Below are positions 34,659 to 43,747 of a stretch of 64,000 nt of DNA, one piece after another (position 1 is the stretch's first letter; the number at the start of each line of letters is the position of its first letter). The notes beneath the pieces are model-generated. The model was not told the DNA's origin. It did no database searches and saw nothing but the letters and a program-made list of their open reading frames with translations. Source of the stretch: Nostoc parmelioides FACHB-3921. GTDB lineage: Bacteria; Cyanobacteriota; Cyanobacteriia; Cyanobacteriales; Nostocaceae. The position numbers and the translations under genes were made by a program. The stretch is taken from NCBI RefSeq assembly GCF_014696625.1, contig NZ_JACJQL010000022.1, forward strand, positions 1 through 64,000, read 5' to 3'.

Positions 34659-36272
34659 ATGCGAGCCAATATTCTGGGTTTTGGTGTTATTTTCTTTCTG
34701 AGTGGTTGTGCTACTAATATTGACAGTAACTCTCAAGCAGCAAATAATATTAACGCTAAAATAGAAAAATGTCCCCAGGCGCAAGTAGTTTCTTTACCTG
34801 CACCCAACAAAGATGAAGGCTTCTACGATAGGTTTGATTTTCACATCCGCAATATTTTAGCTGATGGTGATACAGTTAAGTTTCAGACTTTAAAACAGGA
34901 TTTTGTTTTCTGTCGCGGTAATAATAATTGGACAGTGCAATCTGGGACTTTAACCAAGGAACTACAACCAGAAAATAATTACGCCACCTTTGCACAAGAA
35001 TTGGTAAATCCAAAGTTTAAAAATATTAACTTTCAAGGTAAAAATTATCAGTATAGAGTTGTTAGACAGCCGCAGTTCACCTTGGGAGAAAACAACAATA
35101 TTTCACGAACGGATGTAACAGACCCGGCAAAAGACGCGGTTGTATTTGAGTTAATTAACCCCAACGAAAAAAATACCCAAAGACAAACCTTATATACACT
35201 AAAAGATTTACAAGAAATAGCAGTCAAAGCGGGGTATTCTGCCACAGGAAATCAATTAGGCTTCCCCCGAATTACATCTGCTAGTGTTTACAATGACCGT
35301 ATTTGGTGGTCAGTGGCTTTTGAACAAGGCGAAGGCAATAACGGCATTGCTACTATCGTCAGTTATGACCCAAAAACCGATAAATTTAACCTCATTCAAC
35401 CAGAATCACTCTGGTCTACTCAAATTACTGACTTAGCCATCACTGGCGACGCTAATAATCCTACATTTTGGATGGGTACTAATATTAGTGGTGAAGGAAA
35501 TCTCTACATTCCATCTCAAGGACTGGTAGCTTATCGCCCAGATTCTCAAAATCCCAATACAGGTTCTTTAACTGCTTACACTGTCAATAACAGCCCGATT
35601 GTTGGGGCAATTCCTGACAAACTCAGATTAGAAAATGACAAACTTTGGGTTAGTACTGCCAACGGTATTTGTCAAGTCAAGTGGGAAACTGCTGATAATC
35701 CTGAAAGTTGGTCTTGTTGGCGATTTGCTGCAATGGCTAAACTACCCCAGAAACTACCAATTTACAGCGCCTTGACCAATAAAACACCAGCCGCATCTTT
35801 ATCTGGCGGGGATGATATAGAGGTTTTATGGTGGAGTCCCGTCAACTATCAGACTCAAAAGGGACGTTATGAAGTGAGATATTCCCCAGGCTTCACGGTG
35901 GAGTTAGAAGAAGGCGCGAGTACTTATCAGTTTCCGCGTTCTCTACCAGCAGGAAAACCATCCGTTGATTGGCCTGGTTTTGAGTGGAATTGGAACGGAG
36001 AACGTTTTGTACGCGGCTTTGATGAAGTTTCGCTGAATTTATCTGGTGGTGGCCCAAGGGGTATTGGTTTTGGTCAACTGCAACCGGAGGTTCCTATCAA
36101 TTGGAATACCATGCGCGGTGATTTAGAATTACTCGATTTGTCTGCAAAATCTACCAAGGTAAAATATTACTCTGGTTGGGTAGATGATACTGCACTCAAG
36201 CCTTATCTTACGGTTATACCCCAAACTAGACCCCAAAACCCTCAACCAAACCCTTTGGCAAAAGGGGTGTAG
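34659..36272 (+). CDS. Hypothetical lipoprotein, 537 aa
   Basis: The N-terminus is a lipoprotein signal with lipobox (ILGFGVIFFLSGCATNI; the Cys is about residue 20). The mature part is a long beta-rich domain with repeated segments of the type DRIWWSVAFEQGEG, NPTFWMGTNISGEGNLYIPS and LWVSTANGICQVKWETA, which suggests a propeller-like fold. No catalytic motif is evident. It is probably attached to a membrane facing the periplasm. An STRR tract starts at the stop codon. Function unknown. Confidence 0.82.
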   Translation: MRANILGFGVIFFLSGCATNIDSNSQAANNINAKIEKCPQAQVVSLPAPNKDEGFYDRFDFHIRNILADGDTVKFQTLKQDFVFCRGNNNWTVQSGTLTKELQPENNYATFAQELVNPKFKNINFQGKNYQYRVVRQPQFTLGENNNISRTDVTDPAKDAVVFELINPNEKNTQRQTLYTLKDLQEIAVKAGYSATGNQLGFPRITSASVYNDRIWWSVAFEQGEGNNGIATIVSYDPKTDKFNLIQPESLWSTQITDLAITGDANNPTFWMGTNISGEGNLYIPSQGLVAYRPDSQNPNTGSLTAYTVNNSPIVGAIPDKLRLENDKLWVSTANGICQVKWETADNPESWSCWRFAAMAKLPQKLPIYSALTNKTPAASLSGGDDIEVLWWSPVNYQTQKGRYEVRYSPGFTVELEEGASTYQFPRSLPAGKPSVDWPGFEWNWNGERFVRGFDEVSLNLSGGGPRGIGFGQLQPEVPINWNTMRGDLELLDLSAKSTKVKYYSGWVDDTALKPYLTVIPQTRPQNPQPNPLAKGV

Positions 36273-36352
36273 GGGTATGGGGGTATAGGGGTAAAACTAG
36301 AGTCTAAATTCTTCACTTACACCCTTACACCCCTAAACCCTTATACCCTTTA
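36262..36352. repeat. STRR tract between lipoprotein gene and thiD
   Basis: Units of GGGGTGTAGGGGTATG on the plus strand, then ACACCCTTACACCCCTAAAC on the other side, forming an imperfect inverted pair around ACTAGAGTC. Similar tracts occur near 2220, 5470, 18790 and 37180. It fills nearly the whole gap, so thiD may share the upstream transcript. Confidence 0.7.
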
Positions 36353-36356
36353 CTTT

Positions 36357-37202
36357 ATGAATGCTGAAACAATATCCAGGGTTCCTGTTGCATTGACCAT
36401 TGCCGGTTCCGATAGTGGCGGCGGTGCAGGAATTCAAGCTGATTTACGCACTTTTGCCTTTCATTGTGTTCACGGTACTAGTGCTATCACCTGCGTCACG
36501 GCACAAAATACCCTGGGAGTAGCCAGAGTTGATGCTATGGCACCGGAGGCAGTTGCAGCCCAAATACAAGCCGTTGTGGAGGATATTGGTGTACAGGCGG
36601 CGAAAACGGGAATGTTACTTAATCAAGCAATTATCGCTACCGTTGCCCAGCAAGTTGAGGCTTTAGAAATAAATAACTTAGTAGTTGACCCGGTAATGGT
36701 TTCACGGACTGGGGCGCAATTAATTGATGATGATGCTATCAAGACTCTGCTCCAGCAACTAATCCCTCTGGCGGCGATAATTACACCCAATAGGTATGAA
36801 GCCCAAATTTTAAGCGGTTTACCGATAAATACCCTAGATGATATGAGGGCAGCAGCTCAAGTCATTCACCGCAATTTAAAAGCAAAGGCTGTGTTAGTAA
36901 AGGGTGGAGGGATGCAGGGAAATGCCCGTGGTGTAGATATTTGGTTTGATGGACAACATCTAGAAACCCTGACAACAAAGCGGGTAGATACCAAAAATAC
37001 TCACGGTACTGGTTGTACTTTATCAGCTGCGATCGCCTCCAATCTAGCCAAAGGTCAAAATCTATACCAAGCTGTAACCCAGGCAAAGGAATATGTCACT
37101 ACTGCACTCACTTACTCCCTCAATATTGGTCAAGGACAAGGCCCAGTAGGACATTTCTTTCCGTTGTTACAAAATGATGGGTATAGGGGTGTAGGGGTAT
37201 AG
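36357..37202 (+). CDS. thiD: Hydroxymethylpyrimidine/phosphomethylpyrimidine kinase
   Basis: Phosphorylates hydroxymethylpyrimidine twice to the diphosphate used for thiamine phosphate synthesis. The 281-aa ribokinase-fold protein has the family start VALTIAGSDSGGGAGIQADL, the VDPVMVSRTGAQLI and TPNRYEAQILSG segments, and the anion-hole/catalytic motif NTHGTGCTLSAAIASNLA. No TPP riboswitch could be recognised in the 85-bp upstream gap, which is repetitive. The ATG at 36357 follows the repeat without a clear Shine-Dalgarno sequence. Confidence 0.95.
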   Translation: MNAETISRVPVALTIAGSDSGGGAGIQADLRTFAFHCVHGTSAITCVTAQNTLGVARVDAMAPEAVAAQIQAVVEDIGVQAAKTGMLLNQAIIATVAQQVEALEINNLVVDPVMVSRTGAQLIDDDAIKTLLQQLIPLAAIITPNRYEAQILSGLPINTLDDMRAAAQVIHRNLKAKAVLVKGGGMQGNARGVDIWFDGQHLETLTTKRVDTKNTHGTGCTLSAAIASNLAKGQNLYQAVTQAKEYVTTALTYSLNIGQGQGPVGHFFPLLQNDGYRGVGV

Positions 37203-37204
37203 GG

Positions 37205-37288
37205 AAGGGAGGAAGTCAAAAGGCAAAAGTCAAAAGTCAAAAGAAAAAATCTTTTACCTTTTTACTTTTTACTTTTTTTGTCCCCAGT
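37205..37288. repeat. A/T-rich hairpin repeat, copy 1
   Basis: GCAAAAGTCAAAAGTCAAAA is followed by GAAAAAATCTTTTACCTTTT, TACTTTTTACTTTTT and GTCCCC. It folds on itself and matches the tracts at 39706-39775 and 51677-51727 (AAAAGGTAAAAGATTTTTT core). It lies between the convergent thiD and LolA-like genes, where it could stop transcription from both sides. Confidence 0.65.
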
Positions 37289-37292
37289 CATC

Positions 37293-38135
37293 TCACAAAG
37301 GGCTAATAGAGAGGGTTTTCACTCTTTGAGTACCTTGAGGTGGTGAAAATCGGAAAGTATTGGCATTGATAGTAGGATTTACTGTTTTACTTAAGATTTT
37401 TTCGGTTAAGAGAATATCTAAATCTTCTGATTTGCCAGCTAATTGTACTTGCTGGAGAATAGCTGTTTCAGGATTGACGAAGGCGCTTAACGTAAATCCG
37501 TCTTTTGGGTCTTTGTAGTCATACACATAAGCTGTTTGACCATCAAAATTACGTGTTTCTCCCTTGAGTTCGCCATTACTAACCAAGCCAAGGTATGTCA
37601 AAACATTTTTGTCTGATAAGTTACCATCAACAACAACTTTTCTGTCTTCCTCTGGGAAATCTAGAAAAACAAAAGAGGAGATACCAATTAAAACCCAGTC
37701 GCTGGAGTCTTTAAAATCTTGATAGGAAGTAACAGAGTATTGTCGCAAATCGGAGCGGTAAATCCACACTTGTTTACCGTCAGAAATAACTAAATTTCCC
37801 GTTTTGGCAGCTTCTCCTGGCTTTGTATAAGCGACTTCAGCCCGAAACTTTTTCCCTGACTGGGTAATCATTTTGCTTTGCAGGTAAATTGTCGTCTCAG
37901 TACCTTTACTACCCACTTTAAATTCTATCTGGGAATCAGTTTGATGGCGATCGCTTTGTAAGAGATTGGTAACACTTTTCGCTAGTAAAGATAAATCTAA
38001 CGGTTCTGTAGCTTGACTGATGCTGGTAACATAATTGAGAGGCTGCTGGGGTAGACGTAATTGAACAGCATTTGCTGCTTCCCCGAACATAGCCAGACCA
38101 GTAAAAAAGGCGATCGCTTTTAAAGTAAATTTCAT
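37293..38135 (-). CDS. LolA-like outer-membrane lipoprotein-sorting family protein
   Basis: 280-aa secreted protein with a signal peptide (KAIAFFTGLAMFGEAANAVQ). The mature part looks like the LolA/DUF2092 half-barrel: YLQSKMITQSGKKFRAEVAY, KQVWIYRSDLRQYSV and DGFTLSAFVNPETAILQQVQ. LolA-type proteins carry lipid-linked proteins or lipids through the periplasm; the cyanobacterial members are not well studied, so the exact role is uncertain. A GAGG Shine-Dalgarno sequence precedes the ATG at 38135. It is divergent from eno. Confidence 0.8.
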   Translation of the reverse strand: MKFTLKAIAFFTGLAMFGEAANAVQLRLPQQPLNYVTSISQATEPLDLSLLAKSVTNLLQSDRHQTDSQIEFKVGSKGTETTIYLQSKMITQSGKKFRAEVAYTKPGEAAKTGNLVISDGKQVWIYRSDLRQYSVTSYQDFKDSSDWVLIGISSFVFLDFPEEDRKVVVDGNLSDKNVLTYLGLVSNGELKGETRNFDGQTAYVYDYKDPKDGFTLSAFVNPETAILQQVQLAGKSEDLDILLTEKILSKTVNPTINANTFRFSPPQGTQRVKTLSISPL

Positions 38136-38399
38136 GAGTATTCCTCATTTGACTGTAATCGATTTTACTCGCTGCCAAAATTATCTCCAGTTAAAAAATT
38201 GACTACTAACTATTGGCTATTGACTATTGGCCAAAAAATAATTCAAAATCCAAAGTTCGTGCATTGGGCATAGACTTACCCAATCTTTGGAAATCTTCAT
38301 TTAATCTCAGCCAATAAGTCGCCTCAGCGCCTATGCTAGCGATGGGGTTGAAGCATTCGATTGTGTGCGATCAACGGTAAGAAGGAGACGAATAGATCA

Positions 38400-39689
38400 A
38401 TGAGTAATATTGTCGATACAGCCATTGAGGCAATTGTCGCCCGCGAAATTCTCGACTCACGCGGTAGACCAACAATAGAAGCGGAAGTACATTTATTAAG
38501 CGGTGCTGTCGGCTTGGCACAAGTTCCTAGCGGCGCTTCCACAGGCACATTTGAAGCCCATGAACTCAGGGACAAAGATAAAAGCCGTTACGGCGGTAAA
38601 GGGGTACTCAAGGCTGTACACAACGTGAATGAAGTACTAGCCCCAAAATTAATTGATTTGGATGCTATTAACCAAGAACTCATCGACCGCACAATGATTG
38701 CCCTTGATGGTTCTGGTAACAAATCAAATTTGGGTGCAAATGCGATTTTAGCCGTTTCTTTGGCAGCTGCTAGAGCCGGGGCAGCATCTTTGGGGATTTC
38801 CCTATATCGTTACTTAGGCGGCCCTTTGGCGAATTTGTTGCCTGTGCCTTTGATGAACGTGATTAACGGCGGGGCGCACGCTGCTAATAACGTGGATTTC
38901 CAAGAGTTTATGATCGTTCCTGTGGGTGCAACTTCTTTCCGGGAAGCCCTGCGTTGGGGTGCTGAGGTATTTGCTACCCTCAGTGAAGTGCTGCATGATA
39001 AGGGCTTGCTGACAGGTGTAGGCGATGAAGGTGGTTTTGCACCTAACTTGGAATCCAATCAGGTAGCCTTGGAATTGCTAGTTGCAGCCATTGAAAAAGC
39101 AGGATACAAGCCAGGGGAACAAGTAGCCCTAGCGTTAGATGTGGCGGCTAGTGAATTTTATAAGGAAGGGCAGTATGTCTATGATGGTAGACCCCATGCA
39201 CCAACCGAGTTTATCGATTACTTAGGGCAGTTGGTTGATCAATACCCAATTGTGTCCATTGAAGATGGCTTACACGAAGAAGATTGGCAAAATTGGCAAT
39301 TACTCACCCAAAAAGTCGGTTCACGGGTGCAGTTAGTGGGCGATGACTTGTTTGTAACAAACGCTACCCGCTTACAAAAAGGCATCCAAGAAAAAGCAGG
39401 TAACGCCATTTTGATTAAACTCAATCAAATTGGTTCCTTGACTGAAACCCTAGAAACCATCGACTTAGGAACTCGTAACGGTTTCCGTTCAGTCATTAGC
39501 CATCGTTCTGGTGAAACAGAAGACACCACCATTGCTGATTTAGCCGTTGCTACCCGTGCAGGTCAAATCAAAACTGGTTCCCTCTGTCGTAGTGAACGGG
39601 TAGCCAAATACAACCGCTTGCTACGTATTGAAGATGAATTAGGCGATCGCGCTGTTTATGCTGGGGCTGTGGGTTTAGGGCCGAAATAG
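38400..39689 (+). CDS. eno: Enolase
   Basis: Converts 2-phosphoglycerate to phosphoenolpyruvate. The 429-aa product has AREILDSRGRPTIEAEVHL, the SGASTGTFEAHELRD loop, GVGDEGGFAPNL with the catalytic Glu, ISIEDGLHEEDW-type metal ligands (VSIEDGLHEEDW) and the base Lys in NAILIKLNQIGS, ending with SHRSGETEDTTIADLAV. The start is placed at ATG 38400, preceded by GAAGGAGA; the frame is open 13 codons further upstream, but that leader (MCAINGKKETNRS) is not part of enolase. It is a single-gene transcript as far as can be judged. Confidence 0.98.
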   Translation: MSNIVDTAIEAIVAREILDSRGRPTIEAEVHLLSGAVGLAQVPSGASTGTFEAHELRDKDKSRYGGKGVLKAVHNVNEVLAPKLIDLDAINQELIDRTMIALDGSGNKSNLGANAILAVSLAAARAGAASLGISLYRYLGGPLANLLPVPLMNVINGGAHAANNVDFQEFMIVPVGATSFREALRWGAEVFATLSEVLHDKGLLTGVGDEGGFAPNLESNQVALELLVAAIEKAGYKPGEQVALALDVAASEFYKEGQYVYDGRPHAPTEFIDYLGQLVDQYPIVSIEDGLHEEDWQNWQLLTQKVGSRVQLVGDDLFVTNATRLQKGIQEKAGNAILIKLNQIGSLTETLETIDLGTRNGFRSVISHRSGETEDTTIADLAVATRAGQIKTGSLCRSERVAKYNRLLRIEDELGDRAVYAGAVGLGPK

Positions 39690-39699
39690 GGACTGGGGA

Positions 39700-39776
39700 T
39701 TAGGGACAAAAAAAGTAAAAAGTAAAAAGTAAAAAGGTAAAAGATTTTTTCTTTTTACTTTTGCCTTTTGCCTTGA
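39700..39776. repeat. A/T-rich hairpin repeat, copy 2
   Basis: AAAAAGTAAAAAGGTAAAAG then ATTTTTTCTTTTTACTTTTG: arms complementary over about 12 bp. It lies between the convergent eno and argC genes and is flanked by GGGGA-type STRR bits. A likely bidirectional stop for transcription, judged from position only. Confidence 0.65.
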
Positions 39777-39818
39777 ACTGGGGACAAATTCAATCCTCTT
39801 TCATTACCCAATACCCAA

Positions 39819-40877
39819 TCACGGATAAAACCCCATCTTCGGTAAACCCAATGTCTCATCCCAACCCATCATGATGTTGAGACACTGAATTGCTTGACCC
39901 GCTTGGCCTTTGATTAGGTTGTCAATGGCTGACATGACAATTACCCGGCCAGTACGCGGGTCAACTTCTACACCGATATAACAAAGATTGCTGCCCGCAG
40001 CCCATTTGGTTTGGGGATAAATACCACTTTCACAGACTTTTATCCAAGGGGAATTACGGTAAAATGCTGTATAAATAGTAGTTAAATCATCTCCGACTAA
40101 ACCAGGATCGCGGAGGGTAGCGTATACAGTTGCTAAGGTTCCGCGCACTATGGGGATGAGATGTGGCGTAAATTGGACTGTCACTTCGTGTCCTGCTAAA
40201 TCACTACAAATTTGCTCGATTTCTGGTGTGTGACGGTGACGAACGACACTATAAGGGGCAAGAGAATTATCTGCTTCTGCTAGTAATAAATAAGTTTTGG
40301 CCTCCCTCCCGCCGCCAGATGTGCCAGATTTAGCGTCAACAATAGCGGTTTCCGGGACGATTAACCCTTGTTTTAACAGTGGCGATAATGCTAAGAGGCT
40401 AGCGGTGGGGTAGGAACCGGGACAACCGACTAATTGGGCTTCAGAGATGCGATCGCGGTACAGTTCAGGTAAACCATACACGGCGGTGTCGGCTGTCGTG
40501 CGATCGCTCCTCTCCACACCATACCAAGTGGTGTAAGTTGTCAAGTTCCGGAATCGATAGTCTGCACTCAAATCCAGTACTTTACAGCCTTTTTCCAACA
40601 ATGTTGGCACAAATCGACAAGCCAAACCATTTGGCATCGAGAGAAATACTACTTCGCAGCGACGCGCAATAACTTCTGGGTCTACTTCTTCAATTGATAA
40701 TTTAACTGCATGAGCTAAATGGGGGTAGAGAGATGCGAAAGATTTACCTACACTACTCTCACCACCTAAATAAACTAGTTCGACTTCTGGATGATCCATC
40801 AGTAATCGGACTAACTGCACCCCACCATAGCCTGACGCGCCAACAATCCCAACGGGTACGCGCCCAAAATTGCCCAT
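39819..40877 (-). CDS. argC: N-acetyl-gamma-glutamyl-phosphate reductase
   Basis: NADPH-dependent reduction of N-acetylglutamyl phosphate to the semialdehyde in arginine synthesis. The 352-aa length fits the ArgC type 1 family. The N-terminal Rossmann motif is VGIVGASGYGGVQLVRLL. The catalytic Cys is in LVGCPGSYPTASLLAL, and SGTSGGGREA and HRHTPEIEQ are further signatures. The ATG at 40877 begins MGNFGRVPVGIVGASG. It is divergent from ribBA. Confidence 0.97.
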   Translation of the reverse strand: MGNFGRVPVGIVGASGYGGVQLVRLLMDHPEVELVYLGGESSVGKSFASLYPHLAHAVKLSIEEVDPEVIARRCEVVFLSMPNGLACRFVPTLLEKGCKVLDLSADYRFRNLTTYTTWYGVERSDRTTADTAVYGLPELYRDRISEAQLVGCPGSYPTASLLALSPLLKQGLIVPETAIVDAKSGTSGGGREAKTYLLLAEADNSLAPYSVVRHRHTPEIEQICSDLAGHEVTVQFTPHLIPIVRGTLATVYATLRDPGLVGDDLTTIYTAFYRNSPWIKVCESGIYPQTKWAAGSNLCYIGVEVDPRTGRVIVMSAIDNLIKGQAGQAIQCLNIMMGWDETLGLPKMGFYP

Positions 40878-41277
40878 CTTATCAAGTCCTTATCCGCTTT
40901 TGGTGAATCTGTGATTAGCTATTAACTATAGAACTTATGGTGAGCAATGAGTTATGTATACTGAGTTCCTTTAGGGATGGCTAGAGTTGAGTAGTGTGCA
41001 GAATTTTGGCTCAAAACCCGAAATTAATCACTTGTAGTATTTAGTGTTACAACAGGAACTCAGCACTCAGGGACTCTAGTAAGTACGGTTTGCTCACAGT
41101 TGACAGTTGACAGTTAACCGTCAACTGTTAACAGCCAACACGAAAGGGAATTTTAGCGACAGACATTTCTCCTTGTTATCAAAACATTGCTAGTCTATAT
41201 CTCCGCCGTATAAACGAGCTACAATTTAGAATAAGAAATTGTAAAGAAAATTTACTATCACTGGCTCAAAATCCTCT
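40878..41277. other. argC-ribBA divergent gap with a TTGACAGT inverted repeat
   Basis: No gene. At about 41096-41140 direct copies of GTTGACAGTTGACAGT are followed by the complementary GTCAACTGTTAACAGCC, which can fold. This STRR type is also seen at 57800-57825. No FMN riboswitch consensus could be recognised upstream of ribBA. Confidence 0.5.
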
Positions 41278-43041
41278 GTGTCACAACCTAAAAATACACA
41301 GCAGTCCTCCGCTAATCCCCTAAACGGGGAGAACCCTGGCACGGGTGTTGTTCCTCAAATATTTGCCTCTTCAACCGAAAAGTTTATGTTTGATTCTATT
41401 GATGCTGCCTTATCAGATTTAAAAGCCGGTCGTGCCATTGTAGTGGTAGATGATGAAAACCGAGAAAATGAAGGCGATTTGATTTGTGCTGCTCAATTTG
41501 CCACACCTGACATGATTAATTTTATGGCGGTGGAAGCAAGAGGATTGATTTGTTTAGCAATGACAGGCGATCGCCTCGATGAACTCGATCTACCATTAAT
41601 GGTGACAAATATCACCGATCCCAACCAAACAGCTTTTACTGTCAGTATTGATGCTAGCCCCCATTTAGGAGTATCTACTGGTATCTCAGCCGAAGACAGG
41701 GCGCGGACAATTCAAATCACGCTCAATCCGGCCACAAAACCTTCAGATTTGCGTCGCCCTGGTCATATTTTTCCTTTACGAGCTAAAGCTGGCGGAGTAC
41801 TCAAACGCGCTGGACATACAGAGGCGGCTGTTGATTTGTCTCGCTTGGCTGGATTGTATCCGGCTGGGGTGATTTGTGAAATTCAAAACCCCGATGGTTC
41901 AATGGCAAGGTTACAGCAATTAATTGACTATGCCAAAAACCACAACCTAAAAATTATTAGTATTGCCGATTTAATTAGTTATCGCCTACAAAACGATCGC
42001 CTGGTATATCGTGAAGTAGTCACCAAACTACCCAGTCAATTCGGTCAGTTTGACATCTACGCCTATCGTCACACCCTCGACAATACAGAACACGTTGCTA
42101 TTGTCAAGGGCAATCCAGAGAATTTTCGAGATGAACCTGTGATGGTGCGGATGCACTCGGAATGCTTAACAGGTGATGCTTTGGGTTCTTTGCGCTGCGA
42201 TTGCCGGATGCAGTTACAAGCTGCCTTGAAAATGATTGAAACTGCGGGTCAAGGTGTAGTTGTCTACCTACGGCAAGAAGGAAGAGGAATTGGCTTGATT
42301 AACAAACTCAAAGCCTACTCCTTACAAGATATGGGATTGGATACGGTAGAAGCAAACGAGCGCTTGGGTTTCCCCGCCGACTTACGTGATTATGGTATGG
42401 GAGCGCAAATACTCATGGATTTGGGCGTGAAAAAGATTCGCCTGATTACCAATAATCCCCGGAAAATTGCCGGGGTTAAGGGGTATGGATTGGAAGTAGT
42501 CGATCGCCTGCCATTACTAATTGAAGCCAACGATTATAATTCTTACTACTTAGCGACCAAGGCGAAAAAACTCGGTCATATGCTGTTGCAGACTTACTTA
42601 GTAACTGTAGCTATTCACTGGCAAGATGACCCACAATTGGTGACAAAACGCTATGAACGTTTAGAAAAACTGCGGCATTTAGTTAGAGGCTATGATTTAT
42701 TGTTACAGGAAGAAGCTCGACCATTGGCGATCGCTGTTTTCGACAAGCCATCCTTGACAGTACACTTAGGTTTCGACCAAGAACAAGTCGCTAGCTGTGA
42801 TTGGTATAGCCAAAGCGGTCATCCTTACCTACAAGCAATTTTGCCAATTTTGGATAACCTCGCAACTTTACCTTACGTCCAAAAACTTGAATTTTTGATT
42901 TCTTCAGGTAGCGATCCCCTCAGTAATTTGCAAGTCCAATTAGATCGGCAAACGATTGCAGCCGATAAATTGCCTTCCTCTGTGGGTAGTGACTTGGAGA
43001 CACAAAAAATTTATAGCTTGAGTAAAGAACTGGAAGAATAA
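41278..43041 (+). CDS. ribBA: Bifunctional riboflavin biosynthesis protein RibBA
   Basis: Fusion of 3,4-dihydroxy-2-butanone-4-phosphate synthase and GTP cyclohydrolase II, the two entry enzymes of riboflavin synthesis. The RibB part (about 37-240) has VVVDDENRENEGDLICAAQF and RRPGHIFPLRAKAGGVLKR. The RibA part (about 245-440) has the zinc motif SECLTGDALGSLRCDCRMQL and RQEGRGIGLINKLKAYSLQD. About 150 extra residues follow (TYLVTVAIHWQDDPQLVTKR ... VQLDRQTIAADKLPS), a long tail found in some cyanobacterial versions. The GTG at 41278 opens the frame; an ATG at 41386 (MFDSIDAAL) matches the usual domain start and is a real alternative. Confidence 0.95.
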   Translation: MSQPKNTQQSSANPLNGENPGTGVVPQIFASSTEKFMFDSIDAALSDLKAGRAIVVVDDENRENEGDLICAAQFATPDMINFMAVEARGLICLAMTGDRLDELDLPLMVTNITDPNQTAFTVSIDASPHLGVSTGISAEDRARTIQITLNPATKPSDLRRPGHIFPLRAKAGGVLKRAGHTEAAVDLSRLAGLYPAGVICEIQNPDGSMARLQQLIDYAKNHNLKIISIADLISYRLQNDRLVYREVVTKLPSQFGQFDIYAYRHTLDNTEHVAIVKGNPENFRDEPVMVRMHSECLTGDALGSLRCDCRMQLQAALKMIETAGQGVVVYLRQEGRGIGLINKLKAYSLQDMGLDTVEANERLGFPADLRDYGMGAQILMDLGVKKIRLITNNPRKIAGVKGYGLEVVDRLPLLIEANDYNSYYLATKAKKLGHMLLQTYLVTVAIHWQDDPQLVTKRYERLEKLRHLVRGYDLLLQEEARPLAIAVFDKPSLTVHLGFDQEQVASCDWYSQSGHPYLQAILPILDNLATLPYVQKLEFLISSGSDPLSNLQVQLDRQTIAADKLPSSVGSDLETQKIYSLSKELEE

Positions 43042-43747
43042 ATTGGTTCGCCATACGTTTGGACTCAGAAGTGTTGAATCTCGCAACACAACTTCACAAT
43101 CTTTGTGTTCTACCTAGAAAAATTTGCTTGTCTATTGACAATAAAGTCATTAACTACTTGAATTTGGTATCACCAATATCAATTCACAACTTGAGCAATA
43201 TCCTCAAAATCTTAACATTCAACACTTCTGGTTTGGACTCAAACCAAAATAATTAAACATAGGTAAACGTAGATGTTGACGAAGTCTTCCAGCAGGGTAC
43301 ACAGATGAATTTGTACTTTAGCAGACTAGTAAACACTATATGTCTCGGAGTCATTAACAGAAACTTATTTTTTTTATTTAAACTTAATAATTCTCTATCC
43401 AATGAAAGTTGATTATGGTGAAACGTTGACTTTACAGAGAATTTCCGTATTTAATTTGACCAGGCATGGCACATAAAATATCTCTAAACGGAAAAAATGT
43501 ATTAACTAATACAGAATTAATGTTTAAGTAAATAGACAATCAATCAAATTTATTGATAAGTTAACCGAACAGCAACTTTCATAACAGAAATTAGTCACGC
43601 AATTTCTTAAACCTCAGATTTTGATTCTTGAGATGAGAAGTTGTGGTAATTTTCGGGAAACCTCAATAAAAATTTTGACCAAATCTTGTCTACGTTATTT
43701 AGTTCGCCTAAAAACAAAGGGTAAGTCTGCTACTACTAACATCAATT
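43042..43747. other. 706-bp leader region before the amt cluster
   Basis: No convincing gene. A 65-codon frame here starts with TTG and lacks any domain. A/T-rich DNA with a perfect NtcA box (see 43499) about 240 bases before the first amt gene, implying a long untranslated leader. Confidence 0.6.
43499..43512. promoter_or_regulatory. NtcA-binding site, GTA-N8-TAC
   Basis: GTATTAACTAATAC fits the NtcA consensus exactly. NtcA is the global nitrogen regulator of cyanobacteria. A TAGACAAT stretch about 20 bases downstream (43533) can serve as the -10 box, the spacing usual for NtcA-activated promoters. This would drive the first ammonium transporter gene. Confidence 0.65.

Noticed and set aside
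36262..36356. TPP riboswitch before thiD
   Set aside because: The gap is filled by STRR and none of the conserved TPP riboswitch motifs is present.
43059..43256. 65-codon plus-strand frame in the amt leader
   Set aside because: TTG start, no ribosome-binding site, composition not protein-like, and it lies in regulatory DNA.
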